DNA of 64,000 nucleotides from Oleiharenicola lentus (GCF_004118375.1 NZ_SDHX01000001.1:2483693-2547692); one strand, 5' to 3'; counted from the stretch's first letter, positions 37,387 to 48,400 are shown. Notes: generated by a model not told the origin, from the letters alone. Program-made: numbers and translations.

Positions 37387-37857
37387 TCACGGTGCGATGC
37401 GGCGGTAGGCGTATTCCACGCGGCGCGTGGTGCCGTCGGCCCGGGGTCCTTCGATCCAGGCCAGCAGCGAACCATCGGCGTTCAGGCGGTAGCCGATGAC
37501 CTGCGGAAAATCGTGCTCCTTGTTTTCGAAAACCACCTCGGTTTCGCTCTGCGTCGCAACCTTGAAGGTGGCCTCCTTTTGCCGCGCCGGCAGGGCGACG
37601 TAGTAGAGTTCGCCCCCCGGGCCGCTGCGGATCTGCAGAAACTCATGTTCAACCACCTTGCCCTTGGCCACCGTGCGCGACATGCCGAGCATGACACCGC
37701 CGGCGGGCGCCATCCACTGTTCGTCGGTCACGCGGCCGGCGCGCTCCATCCGCCAGCTGCCCGCCAGCCAGGCGAGACGGTCGAGCGCGAAGCCGGACGG
37801 CTTTTGCTCCTGGGCAAAGGCCGCGAGCGGCAGCAACAGGGCTAGGAGGAGGCGCAT
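37387..37857 (-). CDS. DUF6265-like small secreted protein
   Basis: A 156-residue protein with a signal peptide (MRLLLALLLPLAAFAQEQ). The repeated WLAGSWRMER, DEQWMAPAGGVMLGMSRT and FENKEHDFPQVIGYR strings are those of a lipocalin-like family often annotated as DUF6265. Function unknown. It lies only 6 bp from the convergent GH2 stop and 67 bp downstream of the MFS transporter gene, with which it may be co-transcribed. Confidence 0.72.
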   Translation of the reverse strand: MRLLLALLLPLAAFAQEQKPSGFALDRLAWLAGSWRMERAGRVTDEQWMAPAGGVMLGMSRTVAKGKVVEHEFLQIRSGPGGELYYVALPARQKEATFKVATQSETEVVFENKEHDFPQVIGYRLNADGSLLAWIEGPRADGTTRRVEYAYRRIAP

Positions 37858-37924
37858 GGGGAATCAGGGCTCGAACAAACGATGGGAGATAAAGCAGCCC
37901 GTGGCAGCATCGACGCGCATGTTC

Positions 37925-39310
37925 TCAATTCATAACTTTTCCCTCTTCCTTCTCCAACGGGGTCACCGGGTCGATGAACAGCCAGCAGAATGCGCCGAGC
38001 GAATAGATGATGCTGGTGACCACGAACACCTGCTGCCAGTCGCGGTTGGTGAGCGTCAGCACCCAGCCCACCACGATCGGCCCGGCCATGCCGCCAAAGT
38101 TCCCCATCATGTTCATGCTGCCCGAGACGGTGCCGGCGTATTTGCCGCCCACGTCCATGCAGGTCGCCCAGCTGCCCGGCAACGTCAGGTCGTTGAAAAA
38201 GCCCGCCATGCCCATGGCGATCATCGCCAGGAGCGGGTCGCGGATGTAGAACGAGGCCATCAGGAGCGAAGCCGCACCCGCCAGGCCCACGAAACCGAAG
38301 GTGCGCCGCACCCGCGTGACGCTGCCACCGCGCGCGATGATCCGGCTCGACACCTGGCCGGCCAGCAGGGCGCCGAAGCCGCCGAAGAGCAGCGGGGTGC
38401 CGGAAAGCGCCGCGGCCAGGATCTTCAAGGTGAGTTCGGGGCTGAACCAGCCTTCCAGCACGGCGGCGAGCCACTTCATCACAACGTTCGACTTGATCTC
38501 CAGCCCGCGCTCGTCGCGCAGGTAGGTCGGCAGCCAGGTGACGAAGAAATACCACCCGTAGCTGAGGAAGAAATACTGGCCCCAGAGCAGCCACATGGTC
38601 GGCCGCGTGGCCAGTTCCCGCCACGGCACGTTGCCGTGGCCGCTGGCGTTGGCGGCGTTTTCCTTCAGCAGCTCGAGTTCGGCCGCGTTGACCTTGGGAT
38701 GATCCTTGGGGTTGTCGCGATACCACTTGGCGAAGACAATCGCCCAGATCACGCCGAGCAAGGCGAACACCACGAAAGCCGCGCGCCAGCTCACCAGCGT
38801 CATCACCAACACCACCAGCAGCGGTGCCGACGCCCCACCCCAGCGCGCGCCCATCCACATCAGCGACTGCGCGCGCGTGCGATCCACCTTGGGCAGCCAC
38901 GTGCTCAGCGCCTTGGTGAGGTTGGGGAAACACCCCGCCTCGCCCGCACCAAAAAGGAAACGGGTGACCAGCATGGAAACATAGTTCCAGGCCCAGCCCG
39001 TTGCCGCGGTGAAAAATGACCACCACAGCACGACGCGGATCAACACGCTCTTCGCACCGAGCTTGTCGCCCATCCAGCCCGTGGGAATTTCGAAGAGCGC
39101 GTAGGCCAGCGTGAAGGCCGAGAAAATCATGCCCTTCTGCGCATCGGTGAACTTCATCTCCGCCGCGATGTCGGGCATCGCCTGCGAGATCGCCACGCGG
39201 TCGATGTATTGGATGACGGCCAGCGTGACGGCGAAAACAATCACCCAATAGCGGGTGCGCGTCGGCCGGTCGTGGGGATGGCTCGGGGCGGAGCCGGTCG
39301 GGGTGGACAT
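37925..39310 (-). CDS. MFS transporter, anion:cation symporter (hexuronate/glucarate-type)
   Basis: A 461-residue inner-membrane protein with 12 predicted helices. The loop after helix 2 (TGWMGDKLGAKSVLIR) is the MFS motif A, and the N-terminal YWVIVFAVTLAVIQYIDRVAIS is typical of the ACS subfamily that carries sugar acids such as glucarate and hexuronates. That fits a habitat rich in uronic acids and the GH88/GH2 genes nearby, but substrate is not proven. It is separated from opcA by 71 bp. Confidence 0.85.
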   Translation of the reverse strand: MSTPTGSAPSHPHDRPTRTRYWVIVFAVTLAVIQYIDRVAISQAMPDIAAEMKFTDAQKGMIFSAFTLAYALFEIPTGWMGDKLGAKSVLIRVVLWWSFFTAATGWAWNYVSMLVTRFLFGAGEAGCFPNLTKALSTWLPKVDRTRAQSLMWMGARWGGASAPLLVVLVMTLVSWRAAFVVFALLGVIWAIVFAKWYRDNPKDHPKVNAAELELLKENAANASGHGNVPWRELATRPTMWLLWGQYFFLSYGWYFFVTWLPTYLRDERGLEIKSNVVMKWLAAVLEGWFSPELTLKILAAALSGTPLLFGGFGALLAGQVSSRIIARGGSVTRVRRTFGFVGLAGAASLLMASFYIRDPLLAMIAMGMAGFFNDLTLPGSWATCMDVGGKYAGTVSGSMNMMGNFGGMAGPIVVGWVLTLTNRDWQQVFVVTSIIYSLGAFCWLFIDPVTPLEKEEGKVMN

Positions 39311-39381
39311 GCGTGGTGACTAAGACGCGCCTCCGGTGTGAAAGCCAGTCTCTGTTTTGCGCTAGCGTTTGACCGGCCCGC

Positions 39382-40344
39382 TCAGAAGAACATCGCTTCG
39401 GCCAGCGCCTGCTCGGCGGTGAGCAGGTGCGCTCCCACTGTTAGCGTCGTGCGGCCGCGGCCCAGATCACCGACAAACTCGGCGTGATTCCTGGAAAGAT
39501 CCGCCTGCCAGAGGAAAGTCTTCTTCGGATCGGCGTAGCTGAACGAAAGCTCGAAGCAGCCCTGACATTTTTCCGGGGTCACCCGGAAGGCGATCTGCGC
39601 AAGGTCGGCGCCGCCGCGGGCCAGGCCCTTCTTGATCCAGCCGAGCAGACAAGCGGCCTCGGCCGCATACTCGGCCTGATGACGCAGCGAAACACCCTGC
39701 AGCCCGGCCGCAATGTCGGCCGGTTCGTAACGGCTGAGGAACTGTCCCAGGTTCTGTCGGAGCGGCAGGGTGCGGGTGTAGGCCAGATCGCGCACCGCCG
39801 ACAGGTTAGGCCAGGGAAAGGTGAAGGCGTCCGGCGGCACAATGGCGCTGTCGAAGAGCACGCGCTGCGAGCGGGTGAGCAGCGTGTCGTAGTCGGCGAT
39901 CTTGCGGCTCTCGGCGAAGGCGTGCGCCCAGTAGTAGAGCGGCAGGTCGGTGGAGAGGCACACCGACACCTGGTCCTGCAGGTGCGCACGGGCGGCCATC
40001 GTGTAATGCAGGATGACAAACTCCACACAGCGGGTGTCGCTCTTGGATTTGCCGAAGAAGCACTCGCCGTAGATCTTCGCGCGCATCTCGACGGGACGGC
40101 CCTCCTCGTAGTCCGGACAAAGCACGACCACGCGGGCCGGATAACGGTGGGCGAAGCTCAGCAGGTGGCGGAACTGCGTGACCGCATCGGCCGCGGAGGA
40201 GCGTCGACCGAGGTGCAGCACGAGGTTGAGCTGCACGGCCCGACCGTCCTTGGCCGGGGTGTCGGCCCAGAGTTTCTTGAAACCCGCCGCGATGCCGCCG
40301 ACGGGCACCTCCTGGCCGGGCAGAGCGTCGAAAAATTCAGGCAT
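39382..40344 (-). CDS. opcA: Glucose-6-phosphate dehydrogenase assembly protein OpcA-like
   Basis: A 320-residue protein if the ATG at 40344 is used; a TTG at 40362 adds six residues. OpcA is a redox-sensitive partner that activates glucose-6-phosphate dehydrogenase in cyanobacteria and actinobacteria. Here the region QVSVCLSTDLPLYYWAHAF and the later FRVTPEKCQGCFELSF agree with the family, and the location 127 bp downstream of zwf on the same strand is its usual one. It is more reliably assigned by context than by motif. A 15-bp stem hairpin lies just upstream of its start. Confidence 0.82.
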   Translation of the reverse strand: MPEFFDALPGQEVPVGGIAAGFKKLWADTPAKDGRAVQLNLVLHLGRRSSAADAVTQFRHLLSFAHRYPARVVVLCPDYEEGRPVEMRAKIYGECFFGKSKSDTRCVEFVILHYTMAARAHLQDQVSVCLSTDLPLYYWAHAFAESRKIADYDTLLTRSQRVLFDSAIVPPDAFTFPWPNLSAVRDLAYTRTLPLRQNLGQFLSRYEPADIAAGLQGVSLRHQAEYAAEAACLLGWIKKGLARGGADLAQIAFRVTPEKCQGCFELSFSYADPKKTFLWQADLSRNHAEFVGDLGRGRTTLTVGAHLLTAEQALAEAMFF

Positions 40345-40363
40345 GGGCTGAGAGGTCGCCAAG

Positions 40364-40400
40364 TATCAACGGACAGGTATCAAAAACCTGCCTGTTGATA
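40364..40400 (-). promoter_or_regulatory. Hairpin between zwf and opcA
   Basis: Arms 40364-40378 and 40386-40400 pair with two mismatches around a 7-nt loop. It lies about 20 bp upstream of the OpcA start, inside the zwf-opcA gap. It could be an attenuator, an mRNA stabiliser or an operator. No T-run follows on either strand. Confidence 0.5.
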
Positions 40401-40471
40401 GGGTGAATGTAAGCGCTGATCATCTTGTTACTTGATCCTTGCTTCTGGTTACTTGCCGCGCCGGCCGCGGC

Positions 40472-42010
40472 TCAGGGTTCCCGCCAGCTGTGGCCGTGGG
40501 TCGCGAGCAGGGCCTCGCCGGCCTTCGGGCCCCAAGAGCCGGAAGCGTAGGAGTCGAGGCCGTTGCGGCCCTGGGCGGCCCAATGTTCGTGGATGGGGGT
40601 GATCAGCTGCCAGGAGCGCTCGGTCTCGTCGCCGCGGATGAACAGCGTGCCGTCACCGATCATCGCGTCGAGCACGAGGCGCTCGTAGGCCTCGGGCGTG
40701 TTGGAGCCGAAGGTCGTGGCGTATTTGAAGTTCATCTTCACCGGCTGCGTGCGCGTTTCGAGGCCGGGGATCTTGGCGTTGAGGATGAGGCTCATGCCCT
40801 CGTCGGGCTGGATCTGGAAAGCCAGGGTGTTGGGGGCGAGTTGGAAGCGCTCCGACTCGGAGAACAGGCTGCCGGGGGCGCGCTTGAAACGCACCGCGAT
40901 CTCCGAGACGCGCCGGGCCATGTGTTTGCCCGAGCGCAGGTAAAACGGCACGCCCTGCCAGCGCCAGTTGTTGATGCTGAGACGGAGCGCCGCGTAGGTC
41001 TCGGTGGCGGAGGCCGGAGCGACGTCCTTCTCCTGGAGGTACCCCTTCACGGGTTTGCCGCCGATGAGGCCCTCGCCGTATTGCGCGCGGGCCACGTCGG
41101 GATCCGGCCCGTCGAGGCGCAGCGCCTGGATGGCTTTGAGCACCTTCACCTTCTCGTCGCGCACGGACTCAGCGTCCATCGAGACGGGTGGCTCCATCGC
41201 GGTGAGCGCGAGGAGCTGCATGGTGTGGTTCTGGATCATGTCGCGCAGCGCACCGCTCTGCTCGTAGTAACCGGCCCGCGCCTCGACGCCCACCTGCTCG
41301 GCCACGGTGATCTGCACGTGGTCGATGAAGTTGCGGTTCCAGATTGGCTCGAAAATCGAATTGGCGAAACGCTGCACCAGCAGGTCCTGCACGGTCTCCT
41401 TGCCGAGGTAGTGGTCGATGCGGAAAACCTGCGGCTCCTCGAACACATCCGTGAGCTCCTTGTTGAGCGCCTGCGCGCTGGCCAGATCGCGGCCGAAGGG
41501 TTTCTCGATGATGACCTTCGACTGGTGGCGCTGGCCGAGGTAGCGCGAGGCCAGCCCGCTGGCGCCGAGGTTGCGGATGATCGGGGCGAAGACGGTCGGG
41601 GGCGTCGAGATGTAGAACAGCGGCTGCAGCTCCTGGTTGATCTGCTTCTCCAATCCGGCGATGCGGTCGCGCAGCCGGTCGAAGGCCGCCTTCTCGTCGT
41701 AGCCGCCGCTGACATAGAGCGTGCGGGGGGCGAGGCGGCCCCACACGTCGGCCGTGGGCTCGCGCCGGGAGAACTCCTTGATCGCGCCCTCCGCGATTTT
41801 CTGGAATTCCTCGTCGGGAATCGGTTTGCGCCCGAAACCGATCAGATAGAAGTCCGCCGGGAGCAGGCCGTCATGCGCGAGATTGTAGATGGCCGGGATC
41901 AGCTTGCGCGCCGTGAGGTCGCCAGAGGCGCCGAAGATGACCACGACCGTGGGCGGCGAACCGCGGTGCTTGCTCAGACCATGCAAAAACGGGTGACGGG
42001 TGTCTGCCAT
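40472..42010 (-). CDS. zwf: Glucose-6-phosphate 1-dehydrogenase
   Basis: A 512-residue enzyme. The ATG at 42010 is preferred because the 27 residues added by a longer frame are unrelated to the family. It shows the NADP motif GASGDL at 27-32, EKPFG at 169-173 and the substrate motif RIDHYLGKE at 197-205, with the catalytic histidine following. It oxidises glucose 6-phosphate to 6-phosphogluconolactone, the entry to the oxidative pentose phosphate and Entner-Doudoroff routes. OpcA follows on the same strand. No 6PG dehydrogenase gene is in the window. Confidence 0.97.
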   Translation of the reverse strand: MADTRHPFLHGLSKHRGSPPTVVVIFGASGDLTARKLIPAIYNLAHDGLLPADFYLIGFGRKPIPDEEFQKIAEGAIKEFSRREPTADVWGRLAPRTLYVSGGYDEKAAFDRLRDRIAGLEKQINQELQPLFYISTPPTVFAPIIRNLGASGLASRYLGQRHQSKVIIEKPFGRDLASAQALNKELTDVFEEPQVFRIDHYLGKETVQDLLVQRFANSIFEPIWNRNFIDHVQITVAEQVGVEARAGYYEQSGALRDMIQNHTMQLLALTAMEPPVSMDAESVRDEKVKVLKAIQALRLDGPDPDVARAQYGEGLIGGKPVKGYLQEKDVAPASATETYAALRLSINNWRWQGVPFYLRSGKHMARRVSEIAVRFKRAPGSLFSESERFQLAPNTLAFQIQPDEGMSLILNAKIPGLETRTQPVKMNFKYATTFGSNTPEAYERLVLDAMIGDGTLFIRGDETERSWQLITPIHEHWAAQGRNGLDSYASGSWGPKAGEALLATHGHSWREP

Positions 42011-42130
42011 AAGTGTGTGCGGGGAAAGTCTGTCCGCCGGCAGGCCCCCGCAAGGATTTATTCCGACACCGTGGGGATGTGACACACTCAACCGGCCACG
42101 ATTTAAAGCTTATGCCCCCCGCTTGCTCCG

Positions 42131-42622
42131 CTACTGAACGCCGGCCGTGCCGCCGGTGGGACCCTGCCGGGCCAGATGATAGCCCTTGGGGAAGAGCGGT
42201 GCGTTCTCGTAGTGCATCACCTGCGGCGGCAGACGCTCACTCAGCGTGACCTCAACCACGTCGAAGCGAAACGTGCGCGGCGGCGGCGTGAGCTGGCTGA
42301 GATAAGCCTGCACCGCCCGGCGCAACGCGCGCTTCTTACGCTCGTCCACCGCATGGTAACCGCTCACCAAAGCCCCCGCCGCCCGGGCCTTAACCTCGAC
42401 GAAGACGAGCACATCCCCATCGCGGCAGATCAGATCAATCTCATCCCGCTGGTCGCGGGGGCTCCGCCAGTTTCTGGCCAGGATGGCGTAGCCTTGGCGG
42501 GCTTTCAGAAAATCGGCGGCCGCCTTTTCGCCGCGGGCACCGGCTGCGGCTGAAGCGGAAACAGGCTCCGGTTTGGCGCCGAGCCCCGTCCACAGATTTT
42601 TAAGCCAGCGAATCATTTGCAA
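42131..42622 (-). CDS. YraN-family endonuclease-like protein (UPF0102)
   Basis: A 163-residue protein. The YraN/PD-(D/E)XK-like core is [10 protein letters not shown], then [29 protein letters not shown], with D/E-x-K at EVK, and the [15 protein letters not shown] tail. About 30 extra residues at the N-terminus are unusual; a second ATG at 42616 changes only two residues. The biochemical role of YraN is still uncertain, though the nuclease fold suggests DNA metabolism. It is 120 bp upstream of the zwf start and divergent from the PilB-type gene. Confidence 0.88.
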   Translation of the reverse strand: MQMIRWLKNLWTGLGAKPEPVSASAAAGARGEKAAADFLKARQGYAILARNWRSPRDQRDEIDLICRDGDVLVFVEVKARAAGALVSGYHAVDERKKRALRRAVQAYLSQLTPPPRTFRFDVVEVTLSERLPPQVMHYENAPLFPKGYHLARQGPTGGTAGVQ

Positions 42623-42738
42623 GTTAGCCCTCGACCACGCTAAAAAGAGGCATTACAAGCAAGCGCGATTTTTAATCGTCGGCGTTGACCCGCAGGGGTT
42701 TCCGCGCGACGGGCGCCCCCCATCCCCTCTTCCACCAC

Positions 42739-44985
42739 ATGGCCTCCTCCAGCAATCTCACAGGCACGCTGCGTCGGTCTCTGCTCATCAAGGTCATCTC
42801 CAAACCGGCGCCGAGCCGGGAGGACGTCAACTCCGTCATCGAGCTCACTGCCAGCAAGGTCGTCGAATCCCTGCAGGCACAGTCCATGACCCTCTACCTC
42901 GTCGAGGCCGGTGAGATCGCCTTCAAGCATGTCTACTACTCCCCGACCCTCTGGGGCTCGGACAAGGACAAGGAGATGCAGCTCAAGGGCACCCAGCAGA
43001 AGCTGCTCACGCTCAAGCTGCCCGCCGGCACCGGCAACGTCGGCAAAGTCATCCAGACCGGCGAACCCCTCTTCTTCAGCGGCAAGGGCCCTGATGCCGC
43101 CTCGCTCAAGAAGATGGATGTCGGCTTCGAGGTGCACTCGATGCTCACGGTCCCGCTCAAGACCAACATCGTCATCGGCGCCATCCAGGTGCTCAACAAG
43201 GAGCCGTCCGCCGGCACCGGCGGGCTCTTCACGCCCAAGGATCTCAGCGTGCTCATGGAGGTGGCCGAGTATTCCTCCACGCTCATCCAGCGCATGCTGG
43301 ACCCGAAGTTCCAGCTCAGCGCCGAGGATACCGCCAAGTTCATTTCCAAGTTCACCGAGCTGCCGCTCGTGACCAAGGTGGACGACGGCGAGGTGGATGA
43401 AAAACTCGTCGAGATCACCGGCGACGCGATCATTCGCCGCGAATGCATTTTCCCCTACAAGAAGACGGGCACGAACTCCTGCGCGGTGTTCATGACCAAC
43501 CCTCTGGACTACGCCAAGCGCGAGGCGTTCTCCCAGGCGACCGAGATGTCGATCGACGACGTCAAGGTCATCCCCGCCAGCCTGCTCGACACGCTGCTCA
43601 AAAAACACTTCGGCGAAAAGGCCGGGGCGAAGAAGGCCGGTGAGGAAGCCGCGGAGGTGGACATCGACGAGGTGAAGGACCTGATCGCCGGCGCCTACAC
43701 CGAGGGCGGCACGAGCGAGGTGAAGGCCACCGACCTCGAGAGCGAGGACTCCGCCCCCATCATCCAGCTCACCAACCGCATCATCGAGGATGCCTACGTC
43801 TCCGGCGCCTCGGACATCCACATCGAGCCGCAGGAAAAGGACCTGATCGTGCGCTACCGGGTGGACGGCATGTGCGCCGAGAAGATGCGCCTGCCCAAGC
43901 AGGTCACCCACGCGCTTGTCGCCCGCCTGAAGATCATGTGCAACCTCGACATTTCCGAGCGCCGGTTGCCGCAGGACGGCCGTATCGTCTTCAAGAAATT
44001 CACGAAGAAGAACATCGACATCGACCTTCGTGTCGCCACCGGCCCGATGAACCACGGCGAGAAGGTGGTCATGCGTATTCTCGACAAGCAGAAGTCCACC
44101 CTGCCCCTGCCGATGCTCGGATTCTCCGACGAGAACCTCGCGAAATACCGCGAATGCGTCCGCCAGCCCTACGGCATGATCCTCCACTGCGGCCCCACCG
44201 GCTCGGGCAAGTCCATGACCCTCTACGCCGCGCTGGCCGAGATCAACACGCCCGACGTCAATATCCAGACCGCCGAGGACCCGATCGAATACACCCTGCC
44301 CGGCCTGAACCAGATGCAGATGAACAAGCAGATCGGCCTGGATTTCCAGCGCGCGCTCCGCTGCTACCTGCGTATGGACCCCGACATCATCCTCGTCGGT
44401 GAAATCCGCGACAAGGAGACCGCCCAGATCGCCTGCGAAGCGGCGCTCACCGGTCACTTGCTTGTCTCGACCCTGCACACTAACGACGCGCCCTCGACCG
44501 TCTCGCGTATGGGTGAAATGGGCATCGAGCCCTTCAACATCTCCGCCGCCCTCGTCTGCGTGTGCGCCCAGCGCCTGCTCCGCCGCGTCTGCAAGAACTG
44601 CAAGGTCAAATACAAGCCCGAGGGCCGCGAGGCGGAGGTCATCATGAAGGCGCTCAACCTCACGGAAGCGCCCGAGATCTTCAAGGCCGCGCCCGGCGGC
44701 TGCCACGTCTGCAGCGGCAACGGTTACAAGGGTCGCGTCGGCATCCACGAGCTCATGGTCAACAACGAGGAGATCGTCGAGGCCATCAACGCCGAGGTCG
44801 AGGTCGCCGATCTCAAGCGCGTCTGCATGAAGACCGGCATGAAAACCCTGCACCAGGACTCGATGCTGAAGGTCAAGATGGGCCTCACCACCATGGAGGA
44901 CGCCCTCGCCAACGTGCCCGCGGACATGATCACTGAGGATTCTCCGGATGGCGGCGCCGCGAAGAAGAAGGCCCACGCCCACTGA
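42739..44985 (+). CDS. GAF-PilB type secretion/pilus assembly ATPase
   Basis: A 748-residue protein. The first 190 residues form a GAF-like sensor region ([35 protein letters not shown]), then an N1-type domain, then the ATPase: Walker [10 protein letters not shown] at 485-493, Asp and Walker [11 protein letters not shown] near 554, and a tetracysteine zinc site in RRVCKNCK and [12 protein letters not shown]. It powers type IV pilus extension or type II secretion. There is no pilC, pilT or pilin gene beside it. The ATG at 42739 starts the protein after a run of unrelated residues in a longer frame. A terminator follows. Confidence 0.9.
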   Translation: MASSSNLTGTLRRSLLIKVISKPAPSREDVNSVIELTASKVVESLQAQSMTLYLVEAGEIAFKHVYYSPTLWGSDKDKEMQLKGTQQKLLTLKLPAGTGNVGKVIQTGEPLFFSGKGPDAASLKKMDVGFEVHSMLTVPLKTNIVIGAIQVLNKEPSAGTGGLFTPKDLSVLMEVAEYSSTLIQRMLDPKFQLSAEDTAKFISKFTELPLVTKVDDGEVDEKLVEITGDAIIRRECIFPYKKTGTNSCAVFMTNPLDYAKREAFSQATEMSIDDVKVIPASLLDTLLKKHFGEKAGAKKAGEEAAEVDIDEVKDLIAGAYTEGGTSEVKATDLESEDSAPIIQLTNRIIEDAYVSGASDIHIEPQEKDLIVRYRVDGMCAEKMRLPKQVTHALVARLKIMCNLDISERRLPQDGRIVFKKFTKKNIDIDLRVATGPMNHGEKVVMRILDKQKSTLPLPMLGFSDENLAKYRECVRQPYGMILHCGPTGSGKSMTLYAALAEINTPDVNIQTAEDPIEYTLPGLNQMQMNKQIGLDFQRALRCYLRMDPDIILVGEIRDKETAQIACEAALTGHLLVSTLHTNDAPSTVSRMGEMGIEPFNISAALVCVCAQRLLRRVCKNCKVKYKPEGREAEVIMKALNLTEAPEIFKAAPGGCHVCSGNGYKGRVGIHELMVNNEEIVEAINAEVEVADLKRVCMKTGMKTLHQDSMLKVKMGLTTMEDALANVPADMITEDSPDGGAAKKKAHAH

Positions 44986-45025
44986 TCCTTTCCCGACCGG
45001 CCACCCCACGGTCGGGCAAGCAAAG

Positions 45026-45062
45026 AAGGCGCGATCCGCAAAGGTCGCGCCTTTTGCTTTTT
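45026..45062 (+). terminator. Rho-independent terminator after the PilB-type gene
   Basis: A perfect 9-bp stem AAGGCGCGA/TCGCGCCTT with a 10-nt loop is followed by TTGCTTTTT. It lies 40 bp after the ATPase stop codon. Confidence 0.85.
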
Positions 45063-45145
45063 CCTGTCACCGGGGCCGGCGCACAGTCACCCCACCCGCC
45101 ATGACCTTCGGCGGGAACTGCGCCGGGGCTCCGGTCAATTGTTTC

Positions 45146-45307
45146 TCAGCGGTGCCCGTGATGGCCGTATTGCTCGAAGGTCCAGGCGACCAGCCCGGTG
45201 CCGAAGAGGATCACCGCACAGAAGGCGATGTCGATCTGCCGGCCGAAGAACAGGTAGAGCAGCCAGAGCCCGGCACCCGCCAGGATTGCTACGAAGGGGG
45301 TTTTCAT
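45146..45307 (-). CDS. Small membrane protein, 53 residues
   Basis: A 53-residue protein (MKTPFVAILAGAGLWLLYLF start) with two hydrophobic segments, the second around AFCAVILFGTGLVAW, ending in a histidine-rich EQYGHHGHR. The choice of ATG at 45307 is supported by AAAAGGAAA a few bases upstream, one of the rare Shine-Dalgarno sequences in this window. Longer in-frame versions lack such support. No family recognised. It is convergent with the PilB-type gene and ends in the gap downstream of it. Confidence 0.6.
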   Translation of the reverse strand: MKTPFVAILAGAGLWLLYLFFGRQIDIAFCAVILFGTGLVAWTFEQYGHHGHR

Positions 45308-45423
45308 GGGGTTTCCTTTTGAGGCAACTATACCACACCCCGCCCGGCCAAGGCCGGGTCGCGCTACGCTAGAGGTTGCGCTAATGACAGCCCGTGCGCA
45401 GCAATCCCTGCGCACCGAGGCCG

Positions 45424-48400
45424 TCAAACCGCGGCGGGAGCCTGCGGCTTGGCGCCGCGCACGGAGTCGGCGATGGTCGTCGGCAGGGTCTCGGCCTCGC
45501 CGCGCTCCTTGTTGAAGCGCATGGAGACGGTCTTGGACACGCCGCGCTCCTGCATCGTCACGCCGTAGAGCGCGTCGGCCGCGGCCACGGTGCTCTTGTT
45601 GTGCGTGATGATGATGAACTGGGAGTCCTTGACGAACTGTTTCAGCAGGTTGGTGAACCGGTGGATGTTCGACTCGTCGAGCGGGGCGTCGAGTTCGTCG
45701 AGCAGACAGAACGGCGACGGCTTCACCATGTAGAGCGCGAAGAGGAGCGCCACGGCGGTGAGGGTCTTCTGGCCGCCCGAGAGCAGCGTGATGCCCTTCA
45801 GCTTGGTGCCCGGCGGCTGCGCCACGATCTCGATGCCGCTCTCCAGGGGATCCTCGGCGGAGATCAGCTCGATCTCGGCCCGGCCGCCGCCGAACAGCAG
45901 GTTGAAGGTGTAGGCGAAGTTCTTGCGGATTTGCTCGAAGGTGACCTTGAACTGCTCGAGCGAAGTCTTGTTGATGTCGTCGATGGCCTTGAGCAGCTCC
46001 GTCTTGGCGTTGATCAGGTCGTCGCTCTGGGTCTTCAGGAACTCGTAGCGCTGCTTCAGCTCGGAGTATTCCTCGATGGCGACCAGGTTGACCGCACCCA
46101 TCGTGCCGATGCGCTGACGCAGGGCATCCACCTCGGTCTTGATTTCGGCCCAGTTCGTGTTGTCGAGCGCGGCGAGGTCGGACTCGGTCGGCTCACCCTT
46201 GTTTTCCTTCTTCCTGCGACGCTTCGGCTTGGTTTCGGCCGCCGGCTCACCTTCGACGGGTTGGGCGGCGGGCGCCGGGGCCGAACCGTCATCGTCCTCG
46301 TCGAGGTCAAGATCCTTCATGCCCTCGGGCTCGTCTTCGGCGTGCCAGAGCAGGCGGCGCCAGTCGAGGGTCGAGACATCGGTCTGGAACTCGTGGGTGA
46401 TCTCCTCAACGAGGAACTGCACGCGCGCCTTGGTCTCGGCGGCCTTCACCTCATGGCGGGAAAGCTCCGTCATCGCAGCCTCGGCTTCCGTGCGGATGGA
46501 GCTCATGCCCGATTCCTCGGCGTTGATCTGCTGCTCGATGCGGGCGAGGTCGGTGCGGACCTTTTCCACGTTCTCCTGCGCGTTGGCGAGGGTGACTGCG
46601 ATTTCCTCGGCGCGGGCGCGCTGGCCGGCGCTCTCCTGCTCGAGGGCGGCAATCTGCTCGTTCCAGGTCTCGATCTCGATCTGACGCTGGTCGTGGAGAT
46701 CCGCCAACTGGACGCGGCGGCGCTCCATCTCGGTCAGGCCGCGGTCGAGCACTTCGACCTTCTGGCGGCGCTCGGCGAGCTCCAGGCGGGCCTGCGCCAG
46801 GGAATCGCGCTTCTGGTCCCGGTCGGCCCGCTTGTCGTTGATGGAAGATTCAATGGCGGCGATGACCTGCTTCTGGGCCTCGACCGCCCCGTGGGCCTCG
46901 GCCAGCTGGGCCTGCGCCTTCGCGAGGCGGGCAAGGGCCTCGTCGTGGTCGCGCTTGAGGTTGGCCAGCTCGTTTTCCATGCGCTGGAGCCGGTTGCTGG
47001 CATCGTCGAGGGAACGCTGGGCGTTCTTTTCCTCGGTATGGAGGGCCGCGGCGTGCTGCGAGGCGGCGAGCACGTCCTTGCGCCGCTGCTCCAGCGTGGC
47101 CTCGGCCTCGGCGAGCGCGGCGTTGAGCTGGTCGATGAGCGCACGCTGCTCGTCGTGCGCGGCCTGCTCGGCCACGACGGCCTTGCCGGTTTCGCGCAGG
47201 TCCACCTCGCGCTGCACGATGCTGTTCTGCGGCTTCTTGTGATGGCCGCCGGAAATCAGGCCGCGCCGGTCCACCAGGTCGCCCTTCGGCGTGGCCACCA
47301 TCAGGAAGCTGAAGCCCGGGTTCGCCTGCCAGAAATCCAGAAAACCGTTGAGATCCTCGGTCAGGTAGCAGGCCGACAGCATGGCGGCCGCGGGGTGCGA
47401 GGCTTCGAGATTGGCCACCGCCTCGGAGGCCGGCTTGAGGAAGGCGGGAAGTTCACCGTTGGCCGAGACCCCGGCGAGGCCGGAAACTTGCAGGCAGACG
47501 CTGCCGATCTGGTCGGCGGCGAGCTGGCCGAGAATCTTCTGCGCGGTGGCGAGGTCGGAAACGGCGATCGCCTCAACCGAGGCTCCGAGCAGCGCTTCCA
47601 GCGCCTTGGCGTATTCCGCGCGAACCTCGAGTCCCTGGGTAATGGGCGTGAACTTCTGTTCGCCGATCACCGAGGCGAGCCGGCCCGTCAGCAGCGCCTT
47701 GGCGCCCTCCCCGAAACCCTCCCACTTTTCCTGCAGTTGCTGGAGCAGCTTCAGGCGGGCGGTCTTTTGCGCGAGACCACGGTCGATCTCCTGCAGCCGG
47801 CGCTGGGCCTCGCGGAACTTTTGCGTCAGTTCCTGGAGCGCGGCCTGGGCGGCCTGGGCCTCGTTGTTGACGCGGCTCTGCTCGATGCGCGCCTCCTGCA
47901 CCTTCTGGCTGGCCTCGGCCAGGGCCGAGGCGGCGCCTTCGACGGCGGAGCGCAGTTGCGCGAGATCCTGGGAAAGCGTGTCGAACTTGTGCTGGCTGGT
48001 GCGGGCGTCCACCTCGAGGCCGGAGCTGTCCGTGCGCAGGCGCGCGACCGTGCTCTCCAGCTGCAGCAGATGGAACTTGTCCTGGTTGAGCTGCTGGTCG
48101 GCCTTGGTCAGCTCGCCCTCGATGACGGCGAGCTCGCGGTTGCGGTCCTGAAATACGGCGTCGGAACTGCCGAGCAGCGAGAGCTGCATCTGCTTGTCCT
48201 GTGCGCCGGAGTCCACCTGCGTGGCCAGCTCGCGCAGCTGCATCTCCAGCTCGGCAATGTCTTCCTTGCCCGAATCCAGCCGCTCGGCGAGGCCGGTGCG
48301 CTTGACCTCGGCCAGGCCGGAACGGTTCTCGGCCTGCTCCTTCTGGGAACGGAGATCGAAAACCGCCTGCTGGGCGTCCTGCACGCGTTGCGTGAGCGAC

